Below are positions 10,798 through 19,387 of a stretch of DNA of 64,000 nt, in pieces (position 1 is the stretch's first letter; each line of letters opens with the position of its first letter). The stretch comes from Halomonas fontilapidosi. Its GTDB lineage: Bacteria > Pseudomonadota > Gammaproteobacteria > Pseudomonadales > Halomonadaceae. Made by a program: the position numbers and the translations under genes. Location of the stretch: NCBI RefSeq assembly GCF_014192285.1, contig NZ_JACHXQ010000003.1, positions 213,958 through 277,957 of the forward strand, in the 5' to 3' direction. Below the pieces are notes generated by a model. The model saw nothing but the letters and a program-made list of their open reading frames with translations, was not told the DNA's origin and did not search any database.

Positions 10798-11259
10798 TCA
10801 GGTCAGCGGAAGCGACATCAGCAGCGCATCCTCCCGCTGGCCGCCGTTGCGTGCCGGATAGTAGCCATGCCGGCGGCCGTCTTCGCCGAACCCTGCATGC
10901 CGGTAGAGTGCCAGGGCCGCCTGGTTGCCCGCCCTCACCTCCAGCAGCAGGCGCTCGCTCTGCCATTTGCGTGCCTGCTCGATCACTGCTGCCAGTAAAT
11001 GCCTCGCCGCCCCCTGACGGCGCGCCTCCCGGGCCACCAGGATCGCCTGCAGTTCCGCATCAAAGGGCAACCTCACCAGCACCGCATGAGCGACCAGACG
11101 CGCTTCGCGCTCGATGCCGAACACCCGGCTATCGGCGTCGGCCAGCACGTCCCGCCACTGCCCGGGGCTCCAGGGGTCGGCGCTGGCGGCCTGCTCCAGC
11201 GCCGACAGCGCTGCCAGATCGACCGGTGCCAGCCGGCGCACCGTCTCAGTCGGCCTCAT
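10798..11259 (-). CDS. rimI: Ribosomal protein S18 alanine N-acetyltransferase
   Basis: GNAT acetyltransferase of 153 residues that acetylates the N-terminal Ala of ribosomal protein S18. The acetyl-CoA loop region reads VAREARRQGAARHLL, and LLLEVRAGNQAALALYRHAGF is the RimI-typical C-terminal motif. The start at 11259 lies 14 bp inside the end of the upstream holD-like gene, an arrangement close to holD-rimI in E. coli; longer upstream frames belong to that gene's DNA read in another frame. Confidence 0.93.
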   Translation of the reverse strand: MRPTETVRRLAPVDLAALSALEQAASADPWSPGQWRDVLADADSRVFGIEREARLVAHAVLVRLPFDAELQAILVAREARRQGAARHLLAAVIEQARKWQSERLLLEVRAGNQAALALYRHAGFGEDGRRHGYYPARNGGQREDALLMSLPLT

Positions 11260-12061
11260 GTCCCGCCCGCCAGGCATCCCGCCAGCCCGCCATCTGCGGC
11301 CAGAGGGCGCGCTTGGCCTCGGCACTGCCGGCCAGTTCCCCCAGCGCCGGTCCCTGCCAGGCCGGCAGCGCCAGCAGCGGACAATGGCCATCGCTGAGGG
11401 TCAGCAGCTCGGCGAGCGTCTCGTCTTCCCCGAACACCAGCAGCCGTTCCGGCACCCAGCCGCGGCGCTGACGACCGGCCAGAAAGGCCTGAAGGCCCTC
11501 GCGAGCCTCCTCCAGCGGCGCCTCTACCGGCAGCTCCTCCACCTGGGGCCAGCGAAAGGCCTCGAAGGTCGGCATTTGTTCGGGCACCACGCCGGCAGCA
11601 CGCAGCAGGTTGCGCAACAGGCGCAACTCCACGCGGCTGGGCGGCGCCTTGCCGGGCAGCAGCAGCAGCCAGCGGCCATCCAGACACGCCACCTGCAAGG
11701 TAAAACGCAGCGCCTCCCCGCGCTGCTGAACGGGCCCCGGACGGGGCGCCTCGTGCTCGGCCTCCTTTACCTCGGCGGGCACCAGATCACCGAGCAGCGC
11801 GCGGGCCTTGCCGGCCGAGGGCCGGTGACGCGGCTCCGGTTCGGCGGGAGCCGGACGCGGGGCGGCGACCTGCGCCTCCGCGGCCTCGTCGAGCAGCGCA
11901 TGCAGCCGCTCCCCCGGGGCACGGCGTCCCTCGGCCTCCGGCGAGGCAGTCTCCCACTCGCAGGCTGGCGTGGGCAGGGCATTGGGCAAGCGATAGCGAG
12001 AGGCCCAGGCGGTCAGGCCCATGGCCTCCAGGTACTGCAGGCGCTGCGGCTCCGGCGTCAC
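11246..12061 (-). CDS. holD: Probable DNA polymerase III psi subunit (HolD-like), extended
   Basis: A 271-residue protein, GTG start overlapping the bolA stop as GTGA. Recognition rests on two things. It directly precedes and overlaps rimI, as holD does in E. coli. Its ends resemble E. coli HolD from memory: RLQYLEAMGLTAW against QLQQLGITQW near the N-terminus, and KRALWPQMAGW against RAALWQQICTY near the C-terminus. HolD links the clamp-loader chi subunit to the tau/gamma subunits. E. coli HolD has 137 residues; here an Ala/Pro/Glu-rich linker (about 30-115) is inserted. Similarity is weak, so the call is tentative; the gene is certainly real given its coupling on both sides. Confidence 0.6.
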   Translation of the reverse strand: MTPEPQRLQYLEAMGLTAWASRYRLPNALPTPACEWETASPEAEGRRAPGERLHALLDEAAEAQVAAPRPAPAEPEPRHRPSAGKARALLGDLVPAEVKEAEHEAPRPGPVQQRGEALRFTLQVACLDGRWLLLLPGKAPPSRVELRLLRNLLRAAGVVPEQMPTFEAFRWPQVEELPVEAPLEEAREGLQAFLAGRQRRGWVPERLLVFGEDETLAELLTLSDGHCPLLALPAWQGPALGELAGSAEAKRALWPQMAGWRDAWRAGHEAD

Positions 12062-12369
12062 GACTGACCGCCGCCCCGGCAGTCGGGCGAATCGGGCCGT
12101 GAGCGGCCGCTGGCCTCCCACTCGTCTGGCGTGAAGAGATGCAGCGCCAGCGCATGGACGGGACCGGCGAGTTCGTCGGCGAGCAGCGCATAGACCTGCT
12201 GGTGCCGTTTAACCGGCATCAGTCCCTCAAAGCGCGAGGACACCAGAGTGACCTTGAAGTGGGTCTCGGAGTTGGGCGGCACGTTATGCCGGTGGCTCTC
12301 GTTCTCCACCGCCAGAAAGGCGGGCTCGAGAGCCCTCAGCTTGTCTTCGATGGTGGCCTGGGTGCTCAT
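12058..12369 (-). CDS. bolA: BolA family protein
   Basis: A 103-residue BolA-like protein. The family signature is visible: ESHRHNVPPNSETHFKVTLVSSRFEG with the conserved His and the later RHQQVYALLADEL helix. BolA proteins pair with monothiol glutaredoxins to bind [2Fe-2S] clusters and affect morphology and stress responses. The start at 12369 gives MSTQATIEDKL; an ATG 12 codons upstream is in frame but not conserved. Its stop overlaps the GTG start of the holD-like gene. Confidence 0.9.
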   Translation of the reverse strand: MSTQATIEDKLRALEPAFLAVENESHRHNVPPNSETHFKVTLVSSRFEGLMPVKRHQQVYALLADELAGPVHALALHLFTPDEWEASGRSRPDSPDCRGGGQS

Positions 12370-12414
12370 GTCGGGGTTCCGATGCTGAGTGAGTGATGGC
12401 TCCATTGTACGCCT

Positions 12415-13839
12415 TCAGTCCGGGTCCGACGACGCCCGCAGCGGCTGGGCGTGACGCGCCTCACGCTGGGCCCGCCCGGCCGGCGACACCCGCCCAAGGC
12501 TCGCCGCGAGCGACAGCACGCAGGCCCCCGCGCCGACCCATAGGGTCATCTGCACCGGCGCGCCGGCGGCCAGGAAAGCACCCACCAGCGCAACACCCAG
12601 CGACTGGCCCACCGTGCGCGTCGTGCTCATCACGCCAGAGGCCCGGGCACTGCGCGCGTGGGGCACGCTAGCCATCATCTCGCGGTTGTTGGGTGGCTGG
12701 AAGAGACCAAAACCGAATCCGCAGAGCGCCGTGCGCCATAGGCTGTCCATTACGCCGGCCTCGGCATCCAGGCCGGCGAGGGCCGCGAGGCCCAGCAGCA
12801 GCAACACCAGCCCGGTGCTGGCGAGCAGGCTGGGATTGACCCGATCGGCCAGCCGTCCGGCCAGGGGGCCCACGACCATGATCGCCAGCGGCCACGGCGT
12901 GAACATCCAGGCGGTCTCCAGCGGCGTGAACCCCATCTCCTGCTGATAGAGGAAGGAGAGTGCCACGAAGGCCAGGCCCTGGCCGACAAAGGCGAGTCCC
13001 GAGGCAGAGACCGCCAGCGTGAAGCGCCGTTCGCCGAACAGCGAGAGCGGCAGCAGGGGGTGGCGGGCCCGTTGCTGGCGCTGCAGGAAGAGCACGGCAC
13101 TGAGCAGACTCAACCCCAGCCAGGCGAGTACCTGCCAGGTGGGTGCCCCGTGGCCGATGCCGTCGAGGCCGAGGAAGAGCCCGGCCAGCATGGCGATCGA
13201 ACATAGCGCCCCGCGCCAGTCGAAGCCGTCGCGCCGCCCCGCCTCCCGCGGCAACGCCCGCCAGGCCAGCCAGGAGGCGCAGACTCCCAGCGGCACATGC
13301 AGGGCGAACAGCCAGGGCCAGCTGGCCACGGAGAGTACCAGCCCCCCGAGGGTCGGTCCGGCGGCGTAGCCACCGGCCACCACCAGGGCGGAGAGCCCCA
13401 GGGCGCTGCCGAGCAGTCGTGAGGGGAAGATCGAGCGGTAGAGTGACGGGCCTATCGAGAGGGTGGCCGCCGCCCCGAGACCCTGAAGGGCGCGAAAGAA
13501 CAGCAGGATTTCCAGATTCGGCGCCAGGGCACTGCCCAGGGAAGCCAGGGTGAACAAGGCGACACCGGTGGCATACAGCCGCCGCCGACTGACCAGCTCG
13601 CTGAGGGCGGCAAAGACCAGCAGGAAGGCCGCGCAGACGACCTGGAAGAGGTTGGTGACCCACACTATCCGAGAAGCGGAGACGCCGAGGTCGGCCGCCA
13701 TGGAAGGCAGCGCGATGTTGACCATGGTGGTGTCCACCACCGCCATCAGGGTACCCAGGATCAGCGCCAGCACCGCCAGACGCCGCTCGGGACCCGGCAG
13801 GCCGTCATCACCGGGTTGGGTCGCGAAGAGTCGGCTCAT
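12415..13839 (-). CDS. MFS transporter, DHA2-like (14 TM)
   Basis: A 474-residue drug:H+ antiporter-type permease. MFS motif A-like and the DHA motif C region (LGTLMAVVDTTMVNIALPSMAADL) open the protein, and LSELVSRRRLYATGV fits the loop 2-3 motif. About 14 hydrophobic segments can be counted. The substrate is unknown; relatives export dyes, biocides or drugs. It ends 46 bp upstream of bolA on the same strand and starts downstream of a terminator-like hairpin, so it is probably its own unit. No regulator is adjacent. Confidence 0.88.
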   Translation of the reverse strand: MSRLFATQPGDDGLPGPERRLAVLALILGTLMAVVDTTMVNIALPSMAADLGVSASRIVWVTNLFQVVCAAFLLVFAALSELVSRRRLYATGVALFTLASLGSALAPNLEILLFFRALQGLGAAATLSIGPSLYRSIFPSRLLGSALGLSALVVAGGYAAGPTLGGLVLSVASWPWLFALHVPLGVCASWLAWRALPREAGRRDGFDWRGALCSIAMLAGLFLGLDGIGHGAPTWQVLAWLGLSLLSAVLFLQRQQRARHPLLPLSLFGERRFTLAVSASGLAFVGQGLAFVALSFLYQQEMGFTPLETAWMFTPWPLAIMVVGPLAGRLADRVNPSLLASTGLVLLLLGLAALAGLDAEAGVMDSLWRTALCGFGFGLFQPPNNREMMASVPHARSARASGVMSTTRTVGQSLGVALVGAFLAAGAPVQMTLWVGAGACVLSLAASLGRVSPAGRAQREARHAQPLRASSDPD

Positions 13840-13869
13840 CCTGCTTCCGTCACTAAGGGTCGATAACGC

Positions 13870-13893
13870 GGAAACCGGCCGAAGCCGGTTTCC
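13870..13893 (-). terminator. Terminator-like hairpin after the 128-aa gene
   Basis: Perfect 10-bp stem (GGAAACCGGC, loop CGAA, GCCGGTTTCC), which reads as a TTCG tetraloop on the minus strand. It lies 25 bp past the stop of the gene ending at 13918 and before the MFS gene. The T-run is weak. Confidence 0.5.
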
Positions 13894-13917
13894 CATGATC
13901 GCTGCCCGGCAGGTGGA

Positions 13918-14304
13918 TCAGTCCTGATCGGTCTCCAGCAGGAGAGCGTCGTCCACCTCGGAGATTTCCAGGGCCGCTTCGTCGTCGAGGTCGATGGCCA
14001 GGTAGCTGTGCTCGACCTGCAGAAAGCGCTGGAAGAGCGCCCAGTCCAGGGCCTCCGGCCACTGGCGCTCGTCCTCTTCCCAGGCCCGCAGCTCGGTCTC
14101 GAGGATCTCGAGATAGCGCTCGCGCACGAAGGCTTCCAGCGCCTCGGGCGCGTCCATCTCCGGGATCAGGTAGACAGTGCTTTCACGTTCGACGTCGGCC
14201 AGGGTCAGGTCATCGCCCTCCATCGTGGGTTCGAGCGCATTGATCCAGTCCACGAAGTGCCGGGTCGGCCTGACGCTCAGGGCAGAGCGGTTGAGCAGTT
14301 TCAT
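13918..14304 (-). CDS. Conserved acidic hypothetical protein
   Basis: A 128-residue soluble protein with no signal peptide or membrane segment, strongly acidic (C-terminal third rich in Asp/Glu, ending LLLETDQD). It begins MKLLNRSALSV and includes a conserved-looking RPTRHFVDWINAL segment near residue 14. The start at 14304 is preferred because the upstream 21 codons lack protein character. It lies downstream of lysS (75 bp) on the same strand. I do not recognise the family; a role beside translation genes is only positional. Confidence 0.75.
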   Translation of the reverse strand: MKLLNRSALSVRPTRHFVDWINALEPTMEGDDLTLADVERESTVYLIPEMDAPEALEAFVRERYLEILETELRAWEEDERQWPEALDWALFQRFLQVEHSYLAIDLDDEAALEISEVDDALLLETDQD

Positions 14305-14379
14305 CACGGTCTCCTCGACGTCGAAACGACGACCATTATGGGTGCTCGGGCCGCCCCTTACCAACACTTCCGGCCCCGA

Positions 14380-15930
14380 TCACTCCACCTCGGGGCGCAT
14401 CGCCGGAAAGAGCAGCACATCGCGGATGGAGGCGCTGTCGGTGAGCAGCATCACCAGCCGGTCGATGCCGATGCCCTCGCCCGCGGTCGGCGGCAGGCCA
14501 ACCTCCAGGGCACGAATATAGTCGGCGTCGTAGTACATCGCCTCCAGATCGCCGGCTTCCTTCTCCACGGCCTGCTCGCGGAAGCGTTCGGCCTGGTCCT
14601 CGGCGTCGTTGAGCTCCGAGAAGCCATTGGCGATTTCGCGACCGCCGACGAAGAACTCGAAACGCTCGGTGACGAAAGGATTGGTGTCCTTGCGCCGCGC
14701 CAGCGGGCTCACCTCGGTGGGGTACTCGGTGATGAACGTCGGCTGGTGGAGGCGGTGTTCCACCGTCTTCTCGAAGATCTCGATCTGGATCTTGCCCAGC
14801 CCCCAGCCGTCCTTGACGTCGATGTCCAGTCGCTCGGCGATCTGGCGCGCGGCGGCCTCGTCGGCCAGCGCCTCGGCATGGATCTCCGGATTGAACTCGA
14901 GAATGGCATCGAACACCGTGACCCGCCGCAGCGGCTGACCGAAGTCATACTCGAAGCTCTCGAGCACCTCGCCCTCGCCGTTGCGCACGGTGTTCACCAC
15001 CGTGGTGCTGCCCAGCACCTTGCGGGTCACGCTGCGCAGCATCTCCTCGGTGAGGTCCATCAGATCGTCGTGGTTCGCATGCGCCTGATAGAACTCGATC
15101 ATGGTGAATTCGGGATTGTGGCGGGTGGAGAGCCCCTCGTTGCGGAAGTTGCGGTTGATCTCGAAGACCCGCTCGAAGCCGCCCACCACCAGGCGCTTGA
15201 GGTAGAGCTCCGGCGCGATGCGCAGGTACATGTCGATGTCCAGCGCGTTGTGGTGGGTGACGAAGGGGCGTGCCGTGGCGCCGCCGGGAATCGGCTGCAG
15301 CATGGGGGTTTCTACCTCCATGAAGCCGCGATCCTCGAAGAAGCGACGCATGGCGCTGATCACCCCGGCGCGGGTCTCGAACACCTTGCGCGAGTCGGGG
15401 TTCATGATCAGGTCGACGTAGCGCTGGCGGTAGCGCGCCTCCATGTCGGTGAGGCCGTGGAACTTGTCGGGCAGCGGACGCAGGCTCTTGGTCAGCAGCT
15501 TGGCCTCCACCATCATCACATAGAGGTCGCCCTTCCCCGACTTGTGCACCGGCCCCCGGGCCGCCACGATGTCGCCGATGTCCCAGCCCTTGACGTCCTC
15601 CAGCACCTCGGCCGGCAGCCCCTTCTTGTCGACATAGAGCTGGATCGTGCCGGACGGGTCCTGGATGACGATGAAGGGCCCGCGCTTGCGCATGATCCGC
15701 CCGGACACGGCGGCACGGCGGTCCAGGGCCTCCAGATCCGCCTTGTCGCGGTCGCCAAGCTCGTCGACCAGCTCGGCCGCCAGGCTGTCGCGGCGAAAGT
15801 CGTTGGGGAAGGCGCTCTCGCCGGTCTCGGCGGCACGCGCGCGGCGCGCTGCCAGCTTGGCACGGCGCTCGGCGATCAGGCGGTTCTCGTCGTTCTGCGG
15901 GCTATCCGCTGAGGGGCTCTCGTTGGCCAT
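14380..15930 (-). CDS. lysS: Lysyl-tRNA synthetase, class II
   Basis: A 516-residue class II aminoacyl-tRNA synthetase charging tRNA-Lys. The N-terminal OB-fold anticodon domain (about 65-170) is followed by the catalytic core. Motif 1 lies around FLEVETPML, motif 2 is [22 protein letters not shown] and motif 3 is [12 protein letters not shown], near the C-terminus. The start at 15930 gives MANESPS; the open frame extends a further 73 codons upstream but runs into the prfB-lysS spacer. It follows prfB as in E. coli. Confidence 0.96.
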   Translation of the reverse strand: MANESPSADSPQNDENRLIAERRAKLAARRARAAETGESAFPNDFRRDSLAAELVDELGDRDKADLEALDRRAAVSGRIMRKRGPFIVIQDPSGTIQLYVDKKGLPAEVLEDVKGWDIGDIVAARGPVHKSGKGDLYVMMVEAKLLTKSLRPLPDKFHGLTDMEARYRQRYVDLIMNPDSRKVFETRAGVISAMRRFFEDRGFMEVETPMLQPIPGGATARPFVTHHNALDIDMYLRIAPELYLKRLVVGGFERVFEINRNFRNEGLSTRHNPEFTMIEFYQAHANHDDLMDLTEEMLRSVTRKVLGSTTVVNTVRNGEGEVLESFEYDFGQPLRRVTVFDAILEFNPEIHAEALADEAAARQIAERLDIDVKDGWGLGKIQIEIFEKTVEHRLHQPTFITEYPTEVSPLARRKDTNPFVTERFEFFVGGREIANGFSELNDAEDQAERFREQAVEKEAGDLEAMYYDADYIRALEVGLPPTAGEGIGIDRLVMLLTDSASIRDVLLFPAMRPEVE

Positions 15931-15993
15931 ATCACTACCTGTCATCAAGTTGGGCTGGGGCGGGAAAACGGCGACGGGGAAAGGCGCCGCCAC

Positions 15994-16014
15994 GGCGGGG
16001 CCCATCGCCCCGCC
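15994..16014 (-). other. Hairpin between prfB and lysS
   Basis: 8-bp GC stem (GGCGGGGC, 5-nt loop, GCCCCGCC) in the 97-bp spacer between the prfB stop and the lysS start. There is no T-tract. It may attenuate or protect the dicistronic mRNA; the function is unproven. Confidence 0.4.
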
Positions 16015-16027
16015 ATGAGCGGCAGGG

Positions 16028-17126
16028 CTAGAGGCCCTGCTTGAGGCTGGCGACGATAAACTGGTCCAGATCGCCGTCCAGCACCTTGTCGCAGCTGCTC
16101 GACTGCACGCCAGTGCGCAGGTCCTTGATGCGCTGGTCATCCAGCACATAGGAGCGGATCTGGCTGCCCCAGCCGATATCGGCCTTGGAGTCCTCGGCCT
16201 CCTGCTTGGCGGCGTTGCGCTTCTGCATCTCGTGTTCCCACAGCTTCGCCTTGAGCTGCTTCATGGCGAAGTCGCGGTTGGCGTGCTGGCTGCGCTGGCT
16301 CTGGCAGGCCACCACGATGCCGGTAGGCTCGTGGGTAATGCGCACCGCCGAGTCGGTGGTATTGACGTGCTGCCCGCCGGCACCGCTGGAGCGGTAGGTA
16401 TCGGTGCGCAGGTCCGAGGGATTGATCTCGACCTCGAAGCTGTCATCCACCTCCGGCGACAGGAACACCGAGGCGAACGAGGTGTGGCGGCGACCGCCAG
16501 AGTCGAAGGGACTCTTGCGCACCAGGCGATGCACGCCGGTCTCGGTGCGCAGCCAGCCGAAGGCGTACTCGCCCTGGACGTGCACCGAGGCGGACTTGAT
16601 GCCCGCCACATCGCCGGCGGAGACCTCGATGATCTCGGCCTTGAAGCCGTGATGCTCGGCCCAGCGCAGGTACATGCGCAGCAGCATGTTGGCCCAGTCC
16701 TGGGCCTCGGTGCCGCCGGAGCCGGCCTGGATATCGAGATAGGCATTGTTCTCGTCCATCTCGCCGGAGAACATGCGCCGGAACTCGAGCTTCTCGAGGC
16801 GGGCCTGCAACCCCTCCAGCTCCTTGTGAACCTCGTCGACGGTACCCTCGTCGTCCTCCATCTCGGCGAGTTCGAGCAGGTCGCGGCTGTCGCCGAGGCC
16901 CTGGTCGAGGTCGTCGATAGTGGCCACGATCGCCTCCAGCGTCGCCCGCTCCTTGCCAAGCTTCTGGGCATAGTCGGGGTCGTTCCAGACGTTCGGGTCC
17001 TCGAGCTCGCGCGTGACTTCCTCTAGCCGATCCTTCTTTTCGGCATAGTCAAAGATACCCCCTCAGGACATCTGTCCGCTCAGACAGGTCCTTGATGAGG
17101 TGATGAATCGGGTTGGTTTCCAGCAT
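16028..17126 (-). CDS. prfB: Peptide chain release factor 2 with programmed +1 frameshift
   Basis: RF2 terminates translation at UGA and UAA. The gene is split between two frames: 25 codons from ATG 17126 end in CTT TGA (17054-17049), and reading resumes one base forward as GAC TAT, continuing to 16028. The joined product is 365 residues, the same as E. coli RF2. The slippage site has its usual parts, an internal AGGGGG Shine-Dalgarno-like stimulator, TAT, CUU and UGA C. When RF2 is scarce the UGA is read slowly and frameshifting rises, an autoregulatory loop. GGQ is present in [13 protein letters not shown]. The UGA-reading SPF tripeptide is present in RKSPFDSG. Confidence 0.97.
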
Positions 17127-17272
17127 GGGGCTCATCCGAGTCTGCAATGGAAAAACGGCCACCGCCGGCCTGGTTGGAGCCAGGCCGCTGGCGGCGCGGA
17201 AAAGGAACCTATTGTAGCGAAAGTGCCGCCGCGCCGCATCCACCCCCACGCCGACGGGCGCCCATGACGACA

Positions 17273-17294
17273 AGACCCGGCCGAAGCCGGGTCT
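17273..17294 (-). terminator. fadL terminator-like hairpin
   Basis: Perfect 9-bp stem (AGACCCGGC / GCCGGGTCT) with a TTCG tetraloop on the minus strand, 25 bp past the fadL stop. Only a short T-rich stretch follows. Confidence 0.55.
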
Positions 17295-17318
17295 CGAGGT
17301 CAGGCGCGTGCTCGATGC

Positions 17319-18665
17319 TCAGAAGCGGTAGTCCACCGAGAGGGCAAAGACGTCGGCCTCCACCTCGTAGGTGCCGTTCAGGCTACCCTTGGTCGCGTTC
17401 TCTTCCTTACTGCCGTCCTGATCGATATCGCCATCGTCGGCGAAGACATGCATGTAGCCGGCGGTGATGCCAAGCGCCGGGCTGGGCATCCAGGTGGCGC
17501 CGAGCGTGGCCCACTGGCGATCGGCATCCGGCACCCGCGGGGTGCGGAACTCGGCGCTGGGCACCGGGCTCTCATCCACGCCCAGGCCGGCACGCAGCAG
17601 CCACTGCGGGGTCAGCGCATAGTTGGCGCCCACCGAGAAGGCCCAGGTATCGTCCCAGTTTTCCTCGGTCCGACTCGGGTCGCGACCATCCTCGAACTCG
17701 ACCACCAGCTCGTCGAAGCTGCTCCACTCGGTCCACTCGGCATTGGCCATCAGCGCCAGCCGATCATTCAGCTGGTGGTAGATCCCCAAGTTCAGGTTGG
17801 CAGGCGTAGTTATCTCAGCCTTGCCACCGGTTCCAGTCACAGCCCCCAAATCAATGGCGGCATCAGAGACAGGGTCGGTGCCCCGGACGTCGAGTTCGCC
17901 ATCCAGCGTCAGGTCGATTTCTGAACGATAGCTGGCGCCGAGGCGCGTCTTCTCAGTTACTTGGAATAAAGCCCCAAGCGTATAGCCATAGCCCCAGTCA
18001 TCGCCCGTCACTTCACCAATGACATCATTTTTACCCGGTGTCGCTAAGGAATTCAGCGGATTGTCAGGATCCAAAGCAGCAGCCGTACCAAGGTCATTCG
18101 CGGTAGACAATGTGGCATCGGCATATTGCGCGCGCAGGCCCACCGCCAGGTTAAGGCGCTCGGTCGCCCGGTAGTTGAGGGTCGGCTGAAAGTCGATCGT
18201 CTTAAGCTCGGTCTCCACGGCGTGGTAGCGGCCGATCCAGTCCTCATCGTACTTGGTGGAGAGCCCGTAGGGCGCGTAGATGGCCAGGCCCAGATCGAAC
18301 CGCTCGTTCAGTTGTGTCTTCGCGGCAAAGCTCGGCACCGTGGCCGTCTCACCGCCCTGGCCGGACTGGTCGACGCCATAGACGATCGGCCCATTAGAAG
18401 CCGTGGCGTCCTGCAGCTCGAAATCGGCATCGATATAGGCTACCCCGCCAGCGACCTGGTTACCGTCGATATGGCCGATGGCGGCCGGATTGTAGGCCAT
18501 GAAGCTGACGTCCTCGGCCCCCGCGGCGGCGTTGGAGAGGGCGTTGGCCAGCGTCTTGGCGCTCTGCTCGCGGACCTGGAAGCCGGAGGCGGAGACCTGG
18601 CTGGCGATCAGCGCCGTGGAGGCGATGGTCACGGCGAGGGAGAGCTTGTTGAACTTGTTGTGCAT
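17319..18665 (-). CDS. fadL: Outer-membrane long-chain fatty acid transporter (FadL/OmpP1/TodX family)
   Basis: A 448-residue beta-barrel precursor. A signal peptide (about 1-26, ending VSASG) is followed by the FadL N-terminal hatch segment: GFQVREQSAKTLANALSNAAAGAEDVSFMAYNPAA, conserved in this family. Alternating amphipathic strands continue to the C-terminal Phe (DYRF), the usual barrel sorting signal. It likely admits long-chain fatty acids or other hydrophobic compounds. The start at 18665 is set by the signal peptide. A PsrA-type palindrome 100 bp upstream supports fatty-acid control. It diverges from the merR-copA operon. Confidence 0.9.
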   Translation of the reverse strand: MHNKFNKLSLAVTIASTALIASQVSASGFQVREQSAKTLANALSNAAAGAEDVSFMAYNPAAIGHIDGNQVAGGVAYIDADFELQDATASNGPIVYGVDQSGQGGETATVPSFAAKTQLNERFDLGLAIYAPYGLSTKYDEDWIGRYHAVETELKTIDFQPTLNYRATERLNLAVGLRAQYADATLSTANDLGTAAALDPDNPLNSLATPGKNDVIGEVTGDDWGYGYTLGALFQVTEKTRLGASYRSEIDLTLDGELDVRGTDPVSDAAIDLGAVTGTGGKAEITTPANLNLGIYHQLNDRLALMANAEWTEWSSFDELVVEFEDGRDPSRTEENWDDTWAFSVGANYALTPQWLLRAGLGVDESPVPSAEFRTPRVPDADRQWATLGATWMPSPALGITAGYMHVFADDGDIDQDGSKEENATKGSLNGTYEVEADVFALSVDYRF

Positions 18666-18763
18666 GGGCTCGACATCCTTTCGGGTAGGTGGTGCTGGGT
18701 GCTTGTCGTTGAACGTTCTGGCGTACCCGCAGTGTTTGCGAATCCTCCACCCGGGATCAAGCA

Positions 18764-18777
18764 CAAACGGCCGTTTG
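18764..18777. promoter_or_regulatory. PsrA-type operator upstream of fadL
   Basis: A perfect 14-bp palindrome, CAAACGGCCGTTTG, about 100 bp upstream of fadL. It fits the pseudomonad PsrA box as I recall it, (G/C)AAAC N2-4 GTTT(G/C). PsrA is a TetR-family repressor released by long-chain fatty acids. No psrA gene lies in this window, so the regulator is inferred. Confidence 0.5.
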
Positions 18778-18881
18778 AAACCAAAAAATGCTAATACTTT
18801 GGTCGCACAGGCGTTTCATATCTCGAACTTTCATCGACTTAGGGAACTCATGCTCAGCGTGACCGACAGGCCGATTTTTTC

Positions 18882-18913
18882 TTGACCTATGGGTAACCCA
18901 AAGGTTTTACAAT
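18882..18913 (+). promoter_or_regulatory. MerR-type promoter/operator of the merR-copA operon
   Basis: TTGACC (-35, 18882-18887) and TACAAT (-10, 18908-18913) are separated by 20 bp, the overlong spacer typical of MerR-activated promoters. Inside lies a dyad: ACCTATGGG (18885-18893), TAA, CCCAAAGGT (18897-18905), matching at 8 of 9 positions. MerR proteins untwist such a spacer when metal binds. Confidence 0.8.
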
Positions 18914-18943
18914 CCCGACATGTCATTACCAAGAGACTCCGCC

Positions 18944-19387
18944 ATGAAGGTCAGCGAACTGGCGCGCCTGGCCGGCGTCACCGCCGAGACCGTGCGCCAC
19001 TACACCCGCGAGGGGCTGCTGCATCCCGAGCGCCACCCCGAGAACGGCTATCAGCTGTTCGGGCAGAACGAGCTGGATCGGCTACGTTTCATCCAGCGAG
19101 CCCGCACCCTGGGTTTCGGCGTGGCCGAGATTCGCGACATTCTCGATCATGCCGACCATGGCGACTCGCCCTGCCCGATGGTGCGCGACCTGCTGTCCAG
19201 TCGGCTGCCGCTGATCCGTGAACGGATCCGCGAGCTGGAGTCCCTGGCCTCGCGCATGGAGCAGGCGCTTGCTGCCTGGGATGAAATGCCCGACGGCACC
19301 CCCGACGGCCATAGCCTCTGCCGCCTGATCGAGAGCTTCCCCGAACCGCTCAACACCTGTCATGAGACCGACGAGGAGACCCGATGA
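18944..19387 (+). CDS. MerR family metal-responsive transcriptional regulator
   Basis: A 147-residue MerR regulator. The winged helix (residues 1-70) reads [26 protein letters not shown], and a dimerisation helix follows. Metal-ligand candidates are a Cys in [10 protein letters not shown], at the position of ZntR/CadR Cys79, and a C-terminal Cys in GHSLCRLIE; the usual CueR Cys-x7-Cys loop is not evident, so the metal cannot be fixed from sequence. The start at 18944 is preferred: the predicted transcript begins near 18920, leaving no leader for the in-frame ATG at 18920. It overlaps copA by 4 bp and should control it and itself. Confidence 0.9.
   Translation: MKVSELARLAGVTAETVRHYTREGLLHPERHPENGYQLFGQNELDRLRFIQRARTLGFGVAEIRDILDHADHGDSPCPMVRDLLSSRLPLIRERIRELESLASRMEQALAAWDEMPDGTPDGHSLCRLIESFPEPLNTCHETDEETR

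Noticed and set aside
14008..15912. 634-residue plus-strand ORF over lysS
   Set aside because: Longest antisense frame, His/Val/Leu-rich, no motifs, opposite an unmistakable lysyl-tRNA synthetase.
18920..18943. Earlier ATG for the merR gene
   Set aside because: It coincides with the predicted transcription start, leaving no leader; the next ATG has the MerR family start.
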